Source: Tachypleus tridentatus (Eukaryota; Arthropoda; Merostomata; Xiphosura; Limulidae). Taken from it: 64,000 nt of DNA. Where the stretch lies: contig NC_134831.1 of assembly GCF_004210375.1 (NCBI RefSeq), forward strand, positions 1,364,001 through 1,428,000, written 5' to 3'. Under the pieces are notes generated by a model. It was not told where the DNA came from and ran no database searches. It worked only from the letters and a program-made list of their open reading frames with translations. This document shows, one piece after another, positions 24,254 to 36,385 of the stretch. Each line of letters opens with the position of its first letter. Within the stretch, counting starts at the first letter, position 1. Position numbers and translations under genes: made by a program.

Positions 24254-25540
24254 TACAAGTAGTGGACAAAAAAATGGAAACACCTGGGTAAGTGAGGGAC
24301 AAGTATATACAATGCAGAAGCTACCACATAGGTTTGGTTTGTCCATTATTAAGTAAATAACATCCAGCATGTGTATGGTCATGTATAAAAATGATGGACA
24401 GGCCTGGTTGCTTATAATTATGGCTGCAAGAGGAGATATTAGTGATTTTGAAAGAGAGGTAATTGTTGGGGCACATATGGTGAGAGCTTCAGTGACCAAA
24501 AGAGCTTAACTTTCTGATGTTTCATGAGCAACTGTTTCTAAGGTAATGTTAACATAGAACTCTGAGGGAAAGACATCAGTGGGCAGAAGTACACACTCCA
24601 GGATCACAATATCTGTGCAATAATTCAAACTGCAAGGCAAAACAAGTGAGCAACTGCAGATCAACTAACCACAAATTTCAACTTTAGGAGAGAGCAGCCA
24701 GTTTCCTCAAAACAAGTATGCTGAGAACTCCACAGAATAGGATTCCATAGTTGGATTGCAGTTCACAACCTGGTGATTACACATGGCATTGCACAATTGT
24801 GTGTCCAGTGGTGCAAAGAGCACTGGCTTTGGACTACCAAGCAGTGGACAAGTGATATGGTCAGAGGAGTCATCCTTCACCATGTTGTCTATAAAGACAG
24901 ATGCACATATGGCACCAACCTAAAGAAACCTACAGTTCTGAATGTGGGGCACATTTTCCTGCCAGTATTTGGGTGCACTCGGATCCTTAGACTCGATGCC
25001 AGTCATTACGTAATGGTACTGAGTGATCATCTTCACCCTAAGTTTTACAGAGAGGAACTAATTTCAAGATGACAATACTCCTGTTTACAGAGCACAAATA
25101 GTCACCCATTGGTTTTAGAAACATGACACTAATGTTATCCATATGTCATGGCTCTTTCAGTTGCTAGATCTGAACCCAGTCAAACATGTATGGTATATTT
25201 TGAACAATGTATGAGACAACATTTTCTACTTCCATCAAACAGAGTTAGTTGACTCTTTCATGGAAGAGTTGTGTCATATTTCTCCTACAGAATTCCAGTT
25301 GATGGTAGATTCTATGCCATGGTACATACAAGCTGTGCTGCTTACACATGTCGTTCCTTATAGTCCTTTCTCTGATTTATTTAGATGTTACTTGTACATT
25401 ACAATATGCATCAGAGCATCAAAGCAATTATCATTTGCATTTTTTTCACAAGAAGGTAGCAGTATATTGATAAATTTCAAACTCCTAATGAAAATATGGT
25501 TTTATATAACAGTATGAAGCCCTATGTCGTTAATTTTTTT
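24254..25540 (+). mobile_element. Decayed Tc1-like transposon
   Basis: The left end starts at a TA followed by AGTGGACAAAAAAATGGAAA, a Tc1-type terminus. The transposase start reads MAARGDISDFERGVIVGAHM at about 24420. Further pieces are QFTTW near 24762, RCTYG/DAHMAPT near 24900, DDNTPVYRAQIVTHW (remnant of the second catalytic Asp box, about 25065-25100) and LDLNPVKHVWYILNNV (third catalytic region, about 25165-25215). Frameshifts and stops are abundant. The right TIR is not clearly preserved. Typical full length is 1.3-1.6 kb, so most of the element is present. Confidence 0.8.
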
Positions 25541-25544
25541 CATC

Positions 25545-26295
25545 AGTGAAAAAGAAAACTGTATTTCCTTTTGCACATATGGAAATAGTAGGTATGAAGA
25601 CTTACCTTAAATCTATGATCAATAATGTACTTCTCTCTAATGCTTCACGTGCAATTGTTTATTAAAGGAAATTAAAACTGATGTAAACCTGGCCTAAAGA
25701 TACGTGATGTCATAATGTTGAATGTCAAACTTTTTTTTTTAATTCCATTTTTGGATGCAACATCAACTCGAGAATAAAACTTTTGCACTACTGTAGCGTG
25801 ACACTGATTTATTAAGCTTCAGGGTGCCAACAAATTGGCGATGAGCCAAGCATAACTATGTAGCGATAGATTCATTTGACAGGAATTGAACCATATGAGA
25901 TTTTGTTATAGCTATATAATCATGATCATTGATCTGTTAACGTTAAATTTGACATGTTACTGATCAGGTTTGAGTGTAACTCTGGTAATACTGATTCTCA
26001 GTAGTAATCAAGTATTATTAGGAAGTCTGGCAGAGATAACTTGTTCTGACCTTTTGTTTATAACAAGTTGTATGCAGTTCAACAAGGTATATTTGTTGAT
26101 GATAGATGGCGCGCTATTCGAAAGTTGCTGTGAGAGTTATCTTTGAGGAATAATGAAATGTTTTTGTGATGTACCATAATATATTTTATGTTTACAAACA
26201 TACACATAACAAATGTATATATTGTAATCATTAAAAAAACAAACCCACTGAGATCGTATGATTTTACTTAACTTGCAAGAATAACGTAGAAAAGT
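25545..26295. other. Intergenic, nothing recognised
   Basis: No open frame, repeat family or RNA gene recognised. Confidence 0.45.
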
Positions 26296-26410
26296 GTTCC
26301 CCTCCGGGACAGCAGCAAGTCTTCGGACTTACATCGTTAAAATTAGAGGTTCGATTCCCCTCAATGGATACAACAGATGGCCAGATGTGGCTTTGCTATA
26401 AGAAAAACGC
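26296..26410 (+). repeat. SINE-B copy
   Basis: Head with GCAAGTCTTCGGACTTACA and B box GGTTCGATTCCCC, then CAGATGTGGCTTTGCTATAA, the longer-tailed B subtype also seen at 48850 and 56000. Confidence 0.75.
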
Positions 26411-26599
26411 ATGCTATAGAAGTATCGCAACCCTAAAACGTTCCCTTTAATTTCTGTAAGTATCATGTATCTTTTTTGTTTAACTAATAAGCACAGAGCA
26501 AAGGCCCAACCCACGAGTTGGGTGTGTGTGTGGTGTTAAGCTAAACAATGAGTTTCCTGTCCACTGAATATCGAAACCCGATTTGTGGCGTTATTAGTT

Positions 26600-26832
26600 A
26601 TCGTCTGGTAATCTGAGTGTCGCGGGCTCAAATCCCAGTAGTCAAAATACGCTCGCACTTTCAGCCATGGGGTATTATAATGTAACGGTAAATCCTATTA
26701 TTCTTTGGTAAAAGAATGAATGGTGGGACGTGATAACTAGCTGCCTTCCCTCTCGTCTTACGCTGCTAAAATAGGGACGACTAGCGCAGATAGCCCTCGT
26801 GTAATTTTGCGTGAAATTAAAAAAAAAAGCAA
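26600..26832 (+). repeat. SINE-A copy, diverged
   Basis: Begins within the tRNA-like head at GGTAATCTGAGTGTCGCGGG and runs to the tail GCGTGAAATTAAAAAAAAAA. A degenerate SINE-B-like stretch (minus) precedes it at about 26480-26600. Confidence 0.8.
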
Positions 26833-27344
26833 ACGGTATTATTTCTCAGGCTTACAGTTGGGCCATCAGGTAGCAGTGCGGCGGCTAAAAGGGCGTCTTA
26901 TCACTTTCTTCAGAGCTTTTAAAGAAACGAACTTGGGTGTAATCGGTATAGATTTTAAGGTGTTGCTTTTCTCTTTCTCTCTGCATGCGTCAGTGGCGAT
27001 AACTTATTGATAACGTAACTATACTCACAAGTCAAGTAGAAATATAAAATAAACATGAAAATTGTAAATAAATATTTAATAGCCAGTAAATACCATTGAA
27101 AAATTGTTAATAATAATATAGCAAATTAATTTATTGTATCTTTAACCGTTTCAGAAAATGGCCCGATTTAAACAAACTTAACGATGAAAAAATAGAAACG
27201 GTATTAATAAAATAAAATGTGGATTGGCTCATTAAGTTGTTCAAACAAATGTCTGTTTGTTGTCCAGCCCAAGTTGCACTGGGGTCGCACTTCTCGAGCT
27301 TCGTCGGTGAGTCACCGTTTAGTCGAAACAAAGTTTCATATTGG

Positions 27345-27415
27345 GCCACCTGTGCTGTGCCCATCCCTGGAATCAAACCCCGAATTTTAGTATTATAATA
27401 TCCCGAGATCATCGT
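27345..27415 (-). repeat. SINE-B fragment
   Basis: Minus-strand B-type head with CTGTGCTGTGCCCATCCCTG and CCCCGAATTTTAGTATTATA; explains part of a spurious 120-codon open frame here. Confidence 0.5.
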
Positions 27416-28478
27416 TGAAACATATGAGTATTCAAAGAAAGTCTCTACATAAATATTCTGACTTGCTGCGACAGTTCTACAACGCTGGTGCAAGACAGTC
27501 TGTAAACTTCCTCGAACACGAACACAAAATCCTAGTATAATTCTTCTTAGGCCTAGCAGTTAAAAACAGATTCTAGTTAAACTCTCAAACTTTGTCTTTC
27601 TGAAAAAACTTTCCTAGTATAATGTAAATAAAAAAGTTATAATTCGTGCCCCACTTTTGAAACAAAGAAAACTATAGTTCAAAATAATATATTTTTCTTT
27701 TTCCAAATTACTTCTCTACTCTTTACCTTTTGTGGTTTCTAATTTCTTCCAGCTGTTCTACTTACACGTGAAGCGCATTCCATTCTATGGTATTTTTTAT
27801 GCTTTTGTTAACTTAGTTTTTAAAATGAAGTATGATATTTGAGAAATCTTAAAACATAAAAAAGTTTCGAATTCTTAATATAAGGTGGCGACCATCATGA
27901 ACTAAGTTTTCCAAGTTTAATGTAAAATCTATTTTAGACTAATAATCATACTTCACTGTGTAAGTAGTTCTGCCTACAGATTTTGCAATATATGTTTTAC
28001 ATTCGATTAAATCTATGAATACCACCCGAGAGTTATCATAACAATGTAAATCAGTAGATACACAAAGTTTACATTCGATATTATATCTGTCTGTAAATAT
28101 CATCTCCCAACACTTAAAATCCCAACCGTTCATAAAGATTTCAATTCAGTCCAAACAAAATATGTTGAAATACTGTTTCCACAAAGACACTAGATACAAA
28201 TATGTTTTATCTCGCATGTAGTGCTAGTTTTATTATTATATATCCATGAAAATTCACACCTGTTGAGTATTTTATTGTTGATGAGCATAAGAATATATTG
28301 TCCTGTCTACGAGATAGGATCAGTAACATTCAGGGTCATTATCTAGAAAGGAGAAAAAACAGTTCTCTGCTGGACTCTTTAAGCACGCAAAGTACAGTTT
28401 TAACACGAGCACTGAACATCTTAACTCAAATGTGAGCATAAGTGCAAGTAACATCTTGGTGCCCTCTAGTCTTTTGTC

Positions 28479-28775
28479 TCAAGAGTTCTTTTGGTTGTTA
28501 TCTGTGGTACAATCTGAGAACCACACTTCAGTAGTTGATAGTAATAAAAGAGCACACCTTTCACTTTTAATCCAAGTGAGGCAGGTTACGTAAACATGTG
28601 AAACGTCATTATGAAATGATTTAACTTGAACTTGCAACACAGAAGGGTCCATCTGTACTTGAACTTCGTTCTTGTCTGAGTTATAAAGTTTTCCATTATA
28701 ATATAACCGTGTAACATTAATCTTCCGTAGATTGTCAAGCAGATGAACCGTCAGATTAAAAGATATTATTAAGTC
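28479..28775 (-). CDS. Candidate 3' terminal exon of an unassigned gene
   Basis: Reading on the minus strand, a pyrimidine-poor but canonical acceptor (GTCTGACAATTACAG) is followed by 98 open codons to TGA at 28481-28479. The peptide looks protein-like and includes HLLDNLRKINVTRLYYNGKL, QVQMDPSVLQVQVKSF and HVYVTCLTWIKSERCALLLL. The frame is closed just upstream of the acceptor (TGA), as expected of an exon rather than a chance long frame. An AATAAA lies about 200 bp downstream (28276-28271). I do not recognise the family. Other protein-like minus-strand stretches at 27939-28133, about 29110-29250 and about 30970-31058 may or may not belong to it. Confidence 0.3.
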   Translation of the reverse strand, partial: DLIISFNLTVHLLDNLRKINVTRLYYNGKLYNSDKNEVQVQMDPSVLQVQVKSFHNDVSHVYVTCLTWIKSERCALLLLSTTEVWFSDCTTDNNQKNS

Positions 28776-29414
28776 CTGTAATTGTCAGACCAGTGATCCG
28801 TGCACAACTACAAAATATTCTCTGTATTTTATGCTGTGAGTGTGTTATAATCGTGACAGTTAATCCTTAAGCAGGGAGGTTGGGTGCAGCGGACTTCCTT
28901 ATTGTCAGTAGTTCAAAATTAGGAACGGTAATGGGTAGCCTTAGTAACTTTGACGTAAATAAACCTTTGAATCTATATTTATAGGAACAATGGTATTTAA
29001 GTAATGAAAGATAATATAACTGTTCGAAATTGTGGGCAATAGGCACGTATCTCTCACACCCTGTGTTATTAATATCACAGTTGTTGTTTTTTTCATTTTA
29101 ATTATGAGATGTAATTTAAGGCTGTGGCCAGAAGTTCTCTGGGCTATACTTCCGCGAACACCTCCACAACCAGAATGCGCTCTTTCCGTCTGGGTTATAC
29201 TCATTTGACCTAAATGGAGGCGTGTGGGTGTCCAAACCTTTTTCCTGCCTGAACTTCAGTGTACTAATTAACTGAACTGCTCGTGTATAGCTTGTTTAGG
29301 AGTGCACTCGTTTGCTCTTAGTTCCCATTTCTTTCTTTTAATAGCTTTAAGTTATTTTATAACCATTAATTTATTTTTGAGCTTTATAGTTTTCTTCAAA
29401 CAAAGTGCAAGATA

Positions 29415-29517
29415 AAGGATGGTTTGTTGAACTGTGTTGTGCTTACCACGGATGTCGAAACCAGATTCTTAGCGTTATAAGTTTACAATCTTACCGCTGA
29501 GCCACTGGTGAGGGGGG
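29415..29517 (-). repeat. SINE-B copy
   Basis: Minus-oriented B copy with TTAGCGTTATAAGTTTACAA and CTTACCGCTGAGCCACTGG. Confidence 0.7.
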
Positions 29518-29519
29518 GA

Positions 29520-32100
29520 ATGAAGTAAATTTTTATGACTACAGTAAGAACCCTGTAAACAGCAGTTGTTTTACATATTTTTTTATTTTTAACATTTGAA
29601 AATTTTAGTGGGAATAATAAGAAGATTGGATAGATATGAATCATCTTCATTCTACATGATTGTTGTCACAAATGGATATTAAATACCAGTACTTTACAAA
29701 CTTTTGGCATTTTAAATCGTAACTTATTTATTCGACTAGCTGCAGCACCCATCTGTTATGAGAGAAAAACTCTTTATAATAATAGATAGGAAATTGTGAT
29801 TTTTTTTCTTAACATAATAAACATCTATTTTTATTACACTTTTAAAGTTATCAATATTGAAAAGAAAGAGGTATTGTTTTCAAGATTTGTATCAATATGA
29901 AATTAAATGGAGGGTCTAACCCCCTTCGTGACATTCCTCATATCATCCTATATAACTGTTTCAAGCATGGTGTTGATTGATAAAGAAATTTACAAGAAAT
30001 ATATGTGAAATGATATATATATACAACGATGTATTTTTTTACTGGATACAAATACTTTGTTTTGTATAAGCGTCTATATCCTTCAGTTTCACACCTTTAC
30101 TTAACAATACATTAATATAATAATTTCTAATAATGTAATTTACACCAATAAACCTTGATATTTGCGTCTTTACTGACCAACTGCAAAAATTTTAACAGCG
30201 GTAAAAATGTTGAAAAAATATAGGTGGGGAAGAAGTTGCAATTTCGGAGTACAAGAATGTCGATTTTCAAGTAACAATAATATCAAAACATATATTGGAA
30301 TCAATCAAACACCTTTTGTTTACGTTAATTCCAGAAAAATAGTTTGTTCATATTCCACTATTAACTAGATGAAGTTGGATAATTAGTCAGTTCATAAATA
30401 AAATCACAGACGTGAGGTAACAGATTCACTTGTTGTAAACATTTTCTTACCGACATTTTTTTTCGCAGTTAATTTGTCTTAAATGAATAACTTTCTCAGA
30501 AGTAGTTACTTTAGTTTCTTATTTAAATATTTAAATAAGTTTCATGTTTATACCTGAAATAAACTCCAAACTGTACTTGGCGATATTCTCAGTTTAATTC
30601 ACTAGCCTTAATTATCGTCTATATATTTTTGATATTATAGTTTTTGTATTACTTACTATTGTATGTTTGTAAGAGAGAAGAAAAAGGACACATGTACAAG
30701 CGCGTGGCTTTGTTTTATTTACAATGCGAGACTTGTCTTTCTACATCTAGTAAGCAATAAGTGTACCTATAATCGTTGGAGTTCAAGCTTAAAAAAGACT
30801 TAAATTAGAATTTTGAAAATTTAAACTTTTTTTTTCTGTTAATATGCACATCATAAACATTTGATTTTATCGCCTGAAATAAATCTAAGTTCAAAGATAT
30901 ATTAGTAAACCTTTTTGACATTTCTGGGTAAACGGTAAATAAAAAATTAAAACAACAGTGTGAAACAACACCTTTCGTGATTTGCTCGAAATAGTTCGAT
31001 CGTCCTTCGCGTTTCAAACGAAATTTGTCCCAGATAACTCGGGCAAAGTATTTTTTTGCTGTATTTTAATTATTTACCCGAATAAATTTGTTTGTTACAT
31101 GTTAAAATCGTTGCTCGCTAGGCGGCATTGGATTTATTATAAATTATGTATCATAAATACTGAAGAAAAGCATTCATTTTCTTTACTGTAGTATCTTAGA
31201 TAAATAGTACAAGTACAAATCCAAATATATAACGTATTCATCAAGTGCATGTCTTTTGCAAAATTTAATAACAGGTCATGAAAAAATATTTTTTCCATCA
31301 AATATATATCTCAAAAAGTAAAATAACAAAATCACTTTTTGAGATCATTTCCAAAAAAAAACGCCTGACACGGAAGAAGTTAAAACCTTTTTATTTACAA
31401 ATACAATATTAATTAATATTTATTTATATAAAGCTGCTGTTGTAAATATTTCAATATTATTTTTTAAAATTCGTAAATCATAGAATTCAAACAAACAAAC
31501 AGAGAATGTGTATTTTCAGTTTTTAGACGCCAGAGTATAGTGATGATTCTAATTGTATTTAATCTTACTTTTAACATTCACACTCACATATTATATATGC
31601 AGATATGTATATAATGCTACATACAAAAGAATTTGTCTGCATAAAGCATAATTTACTTAAAAAGTCGTATTAATACTATACAACCATGAATTTGGACATT
31701 TTATTTAAGATGCTTTACTTAACATATCACAACATACAATAAAAACAATGAAGAAAGTATATGTAACTTTATAAATATTATACCGAACGCAAAAGGGTAT
31801 AAGATAGAGCATTTTGAAATGCATGTTAACACAATTTGAACATTATTGATTAACACTCGTAACGCTACGGGTAAAAGGGCCGAAAGCTCACACATAAAAA
31901 AGTATTTTAACGTAGAGAAGGGAGAGACATTTCAGGATATTCGATGGTAATTTTTATCACGTGTAAAACATCATACAAATCGCGTTGCACTTTCGTACGT
32001 GACAAATTAATGTCAGTTGATAACATTTGCAAACAGCCTCCATTTTAAGAAACAGTTCACCAAAAACGACCTCTTTGTGGAACAGAGATTAACGTTATAG
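29520..32100. other. Intergenic and GPCR 3' flank; one coding-like stretch
   Basis: Mostly AT-rich and featureless. On the minus strand at 31058-30973 an acceptor-like CAG precedes KKYFARVIWDKFRLKREGRS and NYFEQITK in an open frame that continues to 30805; I cannot assign it. 31200-32100 should include the 3' untranslated region of the GPCR gene. Confidence 0.3.
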
Positions 32101-32103
32101 CGA

Positions 32104-34533
32104 CTAGCTGGTGCTGCTATGGTTCAGGCCCATGTGATTCAGTGAAGAAGATCTGTGTGCCAACTGAGAGTTAAGAGTACATTGCGACTGGAAGCCAGAA
32201 CCGGAACCAGTACCAGAGTTTAGACTGGTAGTCCGATAAGCGGATGGTTTGGTCAAACTGGACATCTTGTCGGCGAAGTATGTTCTTACTTTTTTGGTAC
32301 ATGAGAAGGCAAAAAATATGAACATCCCCTGAAGTGTATTGAAAACTACAAAGACGTACCACAGGCTCTCCAATCCAGAATATCCCGCAACGAGTCCAAA
32401 GATCCATGATAAACCCATCAAAATGTATAACTTTGTGTATAGTCGAAAGTTTCTCTTAGGAGAACTACAAGAAGCTTGGTGTTTAGCTATATTATTAGTA
32501 GAAGCAAAAATTGTTCCTGCACTTACAATAAAAAAAACGAAGTTAATTAGCATAATCAGTGCAACCGGTGTAGCAAAGAAAACCAGTAGCGCTCTCCTGT
32601 GATTAAACCAGCAGAGACTCGTGCCAAATGCGGGCCTGTATTCAATGGGAATACCTTCAAGACTTTCAAATACAACAGATAAGACAACAATAATAATGGG
32701 AGTAATCCAGCAGTAAAAGGAGTAAGACACGAAACGACGCCATTGTTTGCCACTGGACACGCGAAGATCTTTTGTGGCCATTCGCAGTGTTCTCCAAACA
32801 TCAAAGGCCAAAATATTCATCCAAAAAAACGAAGCCAAGAAGGAGTAATACATCACTATCGCTATGATGGTACAGACAGCACGAGAGATAATGCTAAACT
32901 GGCCTGCAATAAAACAAGAGTAAGAAATAATCAACGCCACGGCTAATGATGCTAAGTTTCTTCCACAGATATTATGGAGGTCTGGAACTAATATAAAAAT
33001 AATGAAATGAAGAATTAGACAAATCAACGATATTCCTAAACCAGTATTGCTTATGTATCCCAGATAAACTGAAAACGTTTCTTTGCTGTTTGATATCGAA
33101 CTTTTTTCGTTTTTACAAATCATTACGTTGTTTCCTTCTATCAGATAATATGACTGGTTATAACTTACTTCATATTTTTTAACATAAACGTCACCGTTTT
33201 TCAAAATAGTATATTCGTTTTTGTAAAGTACAACTTTCAAACAGTGTATAAAATCTTGAGAATATTTAGATGTTTCGTTTACAGATGAATCAATAGAAAG
33301 TGTGAAGTTAGATGTTTTATTTTGAAATACCCGAGTTAAACTTTTATTCATACCAGTCTCTAATTCTTTCAAAGTATTGTTTGTCTCAAAAACCTGGTCT
33401 TTGTTTGTTTCATTAACCAAGAAGTTTGTGGGTTTGCTGGAAACGTTTATTGGACCCCTAGTAAAGGAATCGGGAAGGACGGTTGTTGGTAGTTTCATAC
33501 ATTCGCCAGATACGTACTTGTACCCAGGTAGGCCACATACGGTGTTTACACAACGTTTGAGAAGAAAGTCATAGTGGTCCTCGTTTTCACATACAATGTC
33601 TTCACCAACGTACTCTCCCATTTTGGTGTTTATATCAAATAGTAAAGAGAAAGCGTTGGGACTGAATACACCCACGTCAAATTCTCGTTCAGAGGATGGA
33701 TTACACCTTAAACTGTTAGCACTTACATTGTTGCACAAAGCACAGTGGACATTGCGGTAACCATTATATCGGGTGTATATAGCACCCATGTAAGCGGCAC
33801 ACTTGGTCCTCACGCCCTCATCTGGCCAACCAGGAAGACATTCAGAGATCAGTTCTTTTCTGCAGAACCTGTAATTCATTGATATGGGGTCAGGAAAATT
33901 TGGGTAAAATATACATTTTTGAAAAGTTCGTCCCTGGGACTTTTGGTCAATCCAAAAACCCCAGCTAAAAGTAAGATTGTTATATGTCAAGTGTTTGAGA
34001 ATGTCTTTCATCTTCACATCTTTTATGTGGTCGCTTAAGATTGATGGGCAATCTAAATAAAGGCTCCATTTTATTATGTCAACTACGTCGCCGTTACAGA
34101 TGGCGCAGAAATTGTTCTTGTAAATAACGCCGGTTTTGACATTAGAAACTGGCGCCTCGCCTAAGAGGGCAATGGGTTCTTCTGTATCACTTTCACAACG
34201 AGCACGGATTTCTTCCACCCCCTGCCAGCCAGGCCTACATTTATCTTTAACATACAGATACGTGTCTTGAGCCAAACTTGTACACTTCCACTGTTCTTTG
34301 TCGTACTTACGAGACTTTACGTCCACACAACAATCATCGTACTTTCCACACAGGTCGTCACACATGCAGTGTCGCGTCTGTAAGCTATCCAGCCGTCGAC
34401 TTCGGGTCGTACATGTGTCTTTCGTGGAACAAGTTCTGTTTAGCAATAGTTTTTGTATTTCCGAATATGTCACACTTGCACCCGTTAATACGTCGAGAAA
34501 ATATAAAACTGCAACAGTCTTGACCAAAATCAT
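32104..34533 (-). CDS. Methuselah-like family B GPCR with SMB-like domain
   Basis: 809 residues in a single exon. Residues 1-20 form a signal peptide. Cys35-Cys84 has the spacing of a somatomedin-B-like fold (CMCDDLCGKYDDCCVD at 56-71). Two related Cys/Trp-rich units follow (CRPGW...FCAIC and CLPGW...HCALC, about 99-270). Residues 350-430 form a Ser/Thr/Asn-rich stalk with many N-glycosylation sequons. Seven membrane segments lie near 489-513, 522-546, 551-576, 604-624, 647-672, 699-721 and 724-745. Cys554 and Cys641 can form the TM3-ECL2 disulfide. LYILMGLSWIFGLVAG and FNTLQGMFIFFAF are typical Methuselah TM6/TM7 sequences. The cytoplasmic tail is Ser-rich. I see no GPS autoproteolysis motif, so it is not a classical adhesion receptor. 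The ligand is unknown. The frame has stops upstream of the ATG. Confidence 0.9.
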   Translation of the reverse strand: MILVKTVAVLYFLDVLTGASVTYSEIQKLLLNRTCSTKDTCTTRSRRLDSLQTRHCMCDDLCGKYDDCCVDVKSRKYDKEQWKCTSLAQDTYLYVKDKCRPGWQGVEEIRARCESDTEEPIALLGEAPVSNVKTGVIYKNNFCAICNGDVVDIIKWSLYLDCPSILSDHIKDVKMKDILKHLTYNNLTFSWGFWIDQKSQGRTFQKCIFYPNFPDPISMNYRFCRKELISECLPGWPDEGVRTKCAAYMGAIYTRYNGYRNVHCALCNNVSANSLRCNPSSEREFDVGVFSPNAFSLLFDINTKMGEYVGEDIVCENEDHYDFLLKRCVNTVCGLPGYKYVSGECMKLPTTVLPDSFTRGPINVSSKPTNFLVNETNKDQVFETNNTLKELETGMNKSLTRVFQNKTSNFTLSIDSSVNETSKYSQDFIHCLKVVLYKNEYTILKNGDVYVKKYEVSYNQSYYLIEGNNVMICKNEKSSISNSKETFSVYLGYISNTGLGISLICLILHFIIFILVPDLHNICGRNLASLAVALIISYSCFIAGQFSIISRAVCTIIAIVMYYSFLASFFWMNILAFDVWRTLRMATKDLRVSSGKQWRRFVSYSFYCWITPIIIVVLSVVFESLEGIPIEYRPAFGTSLCWFNHRRALLVFFATPVALIMLINFVFFIVSAGTIFASTNNIAKHQASCSSPKRNFRLYTKLYILMGLSWIFGLVAGYSGLESLWYVFVVFNTLQGMFIFFAFSCTKKVRTYFADKMSSLTKPSAYRTTSLNSGTGSGSGFQSQCTLNSQLAHRSSSLNHMGLNHSSTS

Positions 34534-34668
34534 TTTTTTGGTGTTTGTTCACAGAAGACAACGACAAGATGCCAAGTCAAAGTCAAAATACTTGATTTTA
34601 CCACCAAGTTTCAAATTTTTTACTTTTTCTTCATACTTGCCAAAAGTTTCTTTTCATGAAATGACATT
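34534..34668 (-). other. GPCR 5' leader with candidate splice acceptor
   Basis: On the minus strand, TTTAATTTTTTTCAG ends at 34669, 135 bases before the ATG: a strong acceptor. The coding exon therefore probably follows a spliced non-coding exon. A candidate donor is at 40198. Confidence 0.4.
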
Positions 34669-34844
34669 CTGAAAAAAATTAAAAAATGAGCACATTAGTA
34701 AACTATACGATAGTAGCCAAAAAGTGTTAATCTCCCATTGATTCACTTGTCTAGGCAAAATAATACTATAACTCATTGAAACCAAGGTATTTTATTTGAC
34801 TGTAGACTTTGCTGTTACCAATAAAACTACATAATGGAGTATCT

Positions 34845-35081
34845 TTGCTGTGCCTATTGCAGAGATCGAGCCCTGAAATTCAACGTTGTAGACCCTCAAG
34901 TTTACCGTACATCACGAGATGGGGTATTTGATTGAAGACAAAGCTTTTATAATGTAGGCATAGAAGAAGGCAGTTTATTATTACTGGTAATAATTTTCAT
35001 TGTCTATCTCTTGTACATAAAGAATGGCTAGCGCAGCAGATATCCTCGAGTAGATAGATATTTCCGAAATTTAACAAACAT
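34845..35081. repeat. SINE fragments (B, then A tail)
   Basis: 34845-34920 is a degenerate minus SINE-B head (GCTGTGCCTATTGCAGAGAT). 35028-35081 is the tail of a plus SINE-A (AATGGCTAGCGCAG, ATCCTCGAGTAG). Confidence 0.45.
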
Positions 35082-35404
35082 ACCTTGTCTATTTCAAAGT
35101 GTGTGATGTGTAATAAAATTTTCTATATTGAAAGAAGAGTTAATAAAATCTTTTAATGGTACCAATAACTAGTGTTCCAGTTGTAGCGAATTAAATACTA
35201 GCCGCAAATATAATTAATACAAAATTACTTAAATACGAACTGTAAAGACAATTGAAACGTCACATGTAACGAGATTAACGAATATATTAACATCTTATCC
35301 CTTATCGGAGGGCTGTAACCTACAAATATTTCTACTAAGTCTACAACTTCTTTAAAACATTACAAATTATCAACTTTTACTGATACACACGACAAACAAT
35401 CGAT

Positions 35405-35635
35405 TTGGTTTGTTTTTTAATTTTGCGCAATGCCACATGAGGTCTGTCTGCGCTAACCATCCACCGCCAACTCTTGGGCTACTCCTTTACTAACGAAAAG
35501 TGGGAATGACCGTAACGTTATAAAGCCCCCCCTCCACAGTTGAAAGGGTGAACACATCTGGTGGGACAGGAATTCGAACTTGCGACCCTCAGATTGCGAA
35601 TCGCGCGCCCCCTAACCACACGGTCATGCCAGGCC
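35405..35635 (-). repeat. SINE-A copy
   Basis: Minus copy from TTTTAATTTTGCGCAATGCC to the tRNA-like head ending CGGTCATGCCAGGCC; an internal segment of the body is deleted. Confidence 0.85.
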
Positions 35636-36269
35636 ACAACAACTGAGGACTAAAATATTTCGTGATCGGTCCACAACTTCTCAACTCAGTTTCTTGAATG
35701 CTATGGTGTTTTTTTCTTCTCGAGTTCATCGATATTAATTTTTAGTAAAGTTTTTTTTTCTCTGTTCCAACTTAAAATAAACCCAAATCAGCTCGTTTGG
35801 CAGAGTGGTGTTTTAGGTTAAACCTGTGCAGGTAAACCAAGCTAATAAAATTTATCTACGTATCATACGTCCTTCACGAAGCTACAAGAAGTATATTTCC
35901 AGAAGCCTTTTTTTTTTCTTTTTTATATACTTGTTCAGATACAATATATTTTAACCCTGATGTTCCTTCATCGATAATCCTTCTAAATAATCTGTCTTAC
36001 TCGTGTTCCTTGACTTATTCATTTTCACAAAGTTTCACATGTTAGTCTATTTTAATCATGAGAAATATTTTTCTCTTTATTACAAAAATCGAATCTTCTT
36101 AAGTTGGCTTTTGCACTTTCATATTTATATCTTTTTGGATTGACTGGCATTTCAAAAATATGAAGTTTATACAACAAATATCAGAGATTAAGTTGTTTCG
36201 CAAATATAAATAAACCTTCCAGCTTACACTCGTAAGTGTAGTAGGTTTCCTTTCGAACAGTAATGAAAG

Positions 36270-36385
36270 ATTGGTTGTGCTACGTATGCATGCACTCCCC
36301 AGCTCGGGTCGGGCATATAAAAACTAGTTTCAATGCTGTAAGCTCTCAAGCTTAGGGATAAACCACCAAAAAGGGGGACAGTGTG
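36270..36385 (-). repeat. SINE-B fragment, degenerate
   Basis: TGCTGTAAGCTCTCAAGCTT and the preceding region follow the minus SINE-B pattern with many changes. Confidence 0.4.

Noticed and set aside
27131-27493. 120-codon minus-strand open frame
   Set aside because: Part of it is a SINE-B fragment and the rest shows no domain or splice support.
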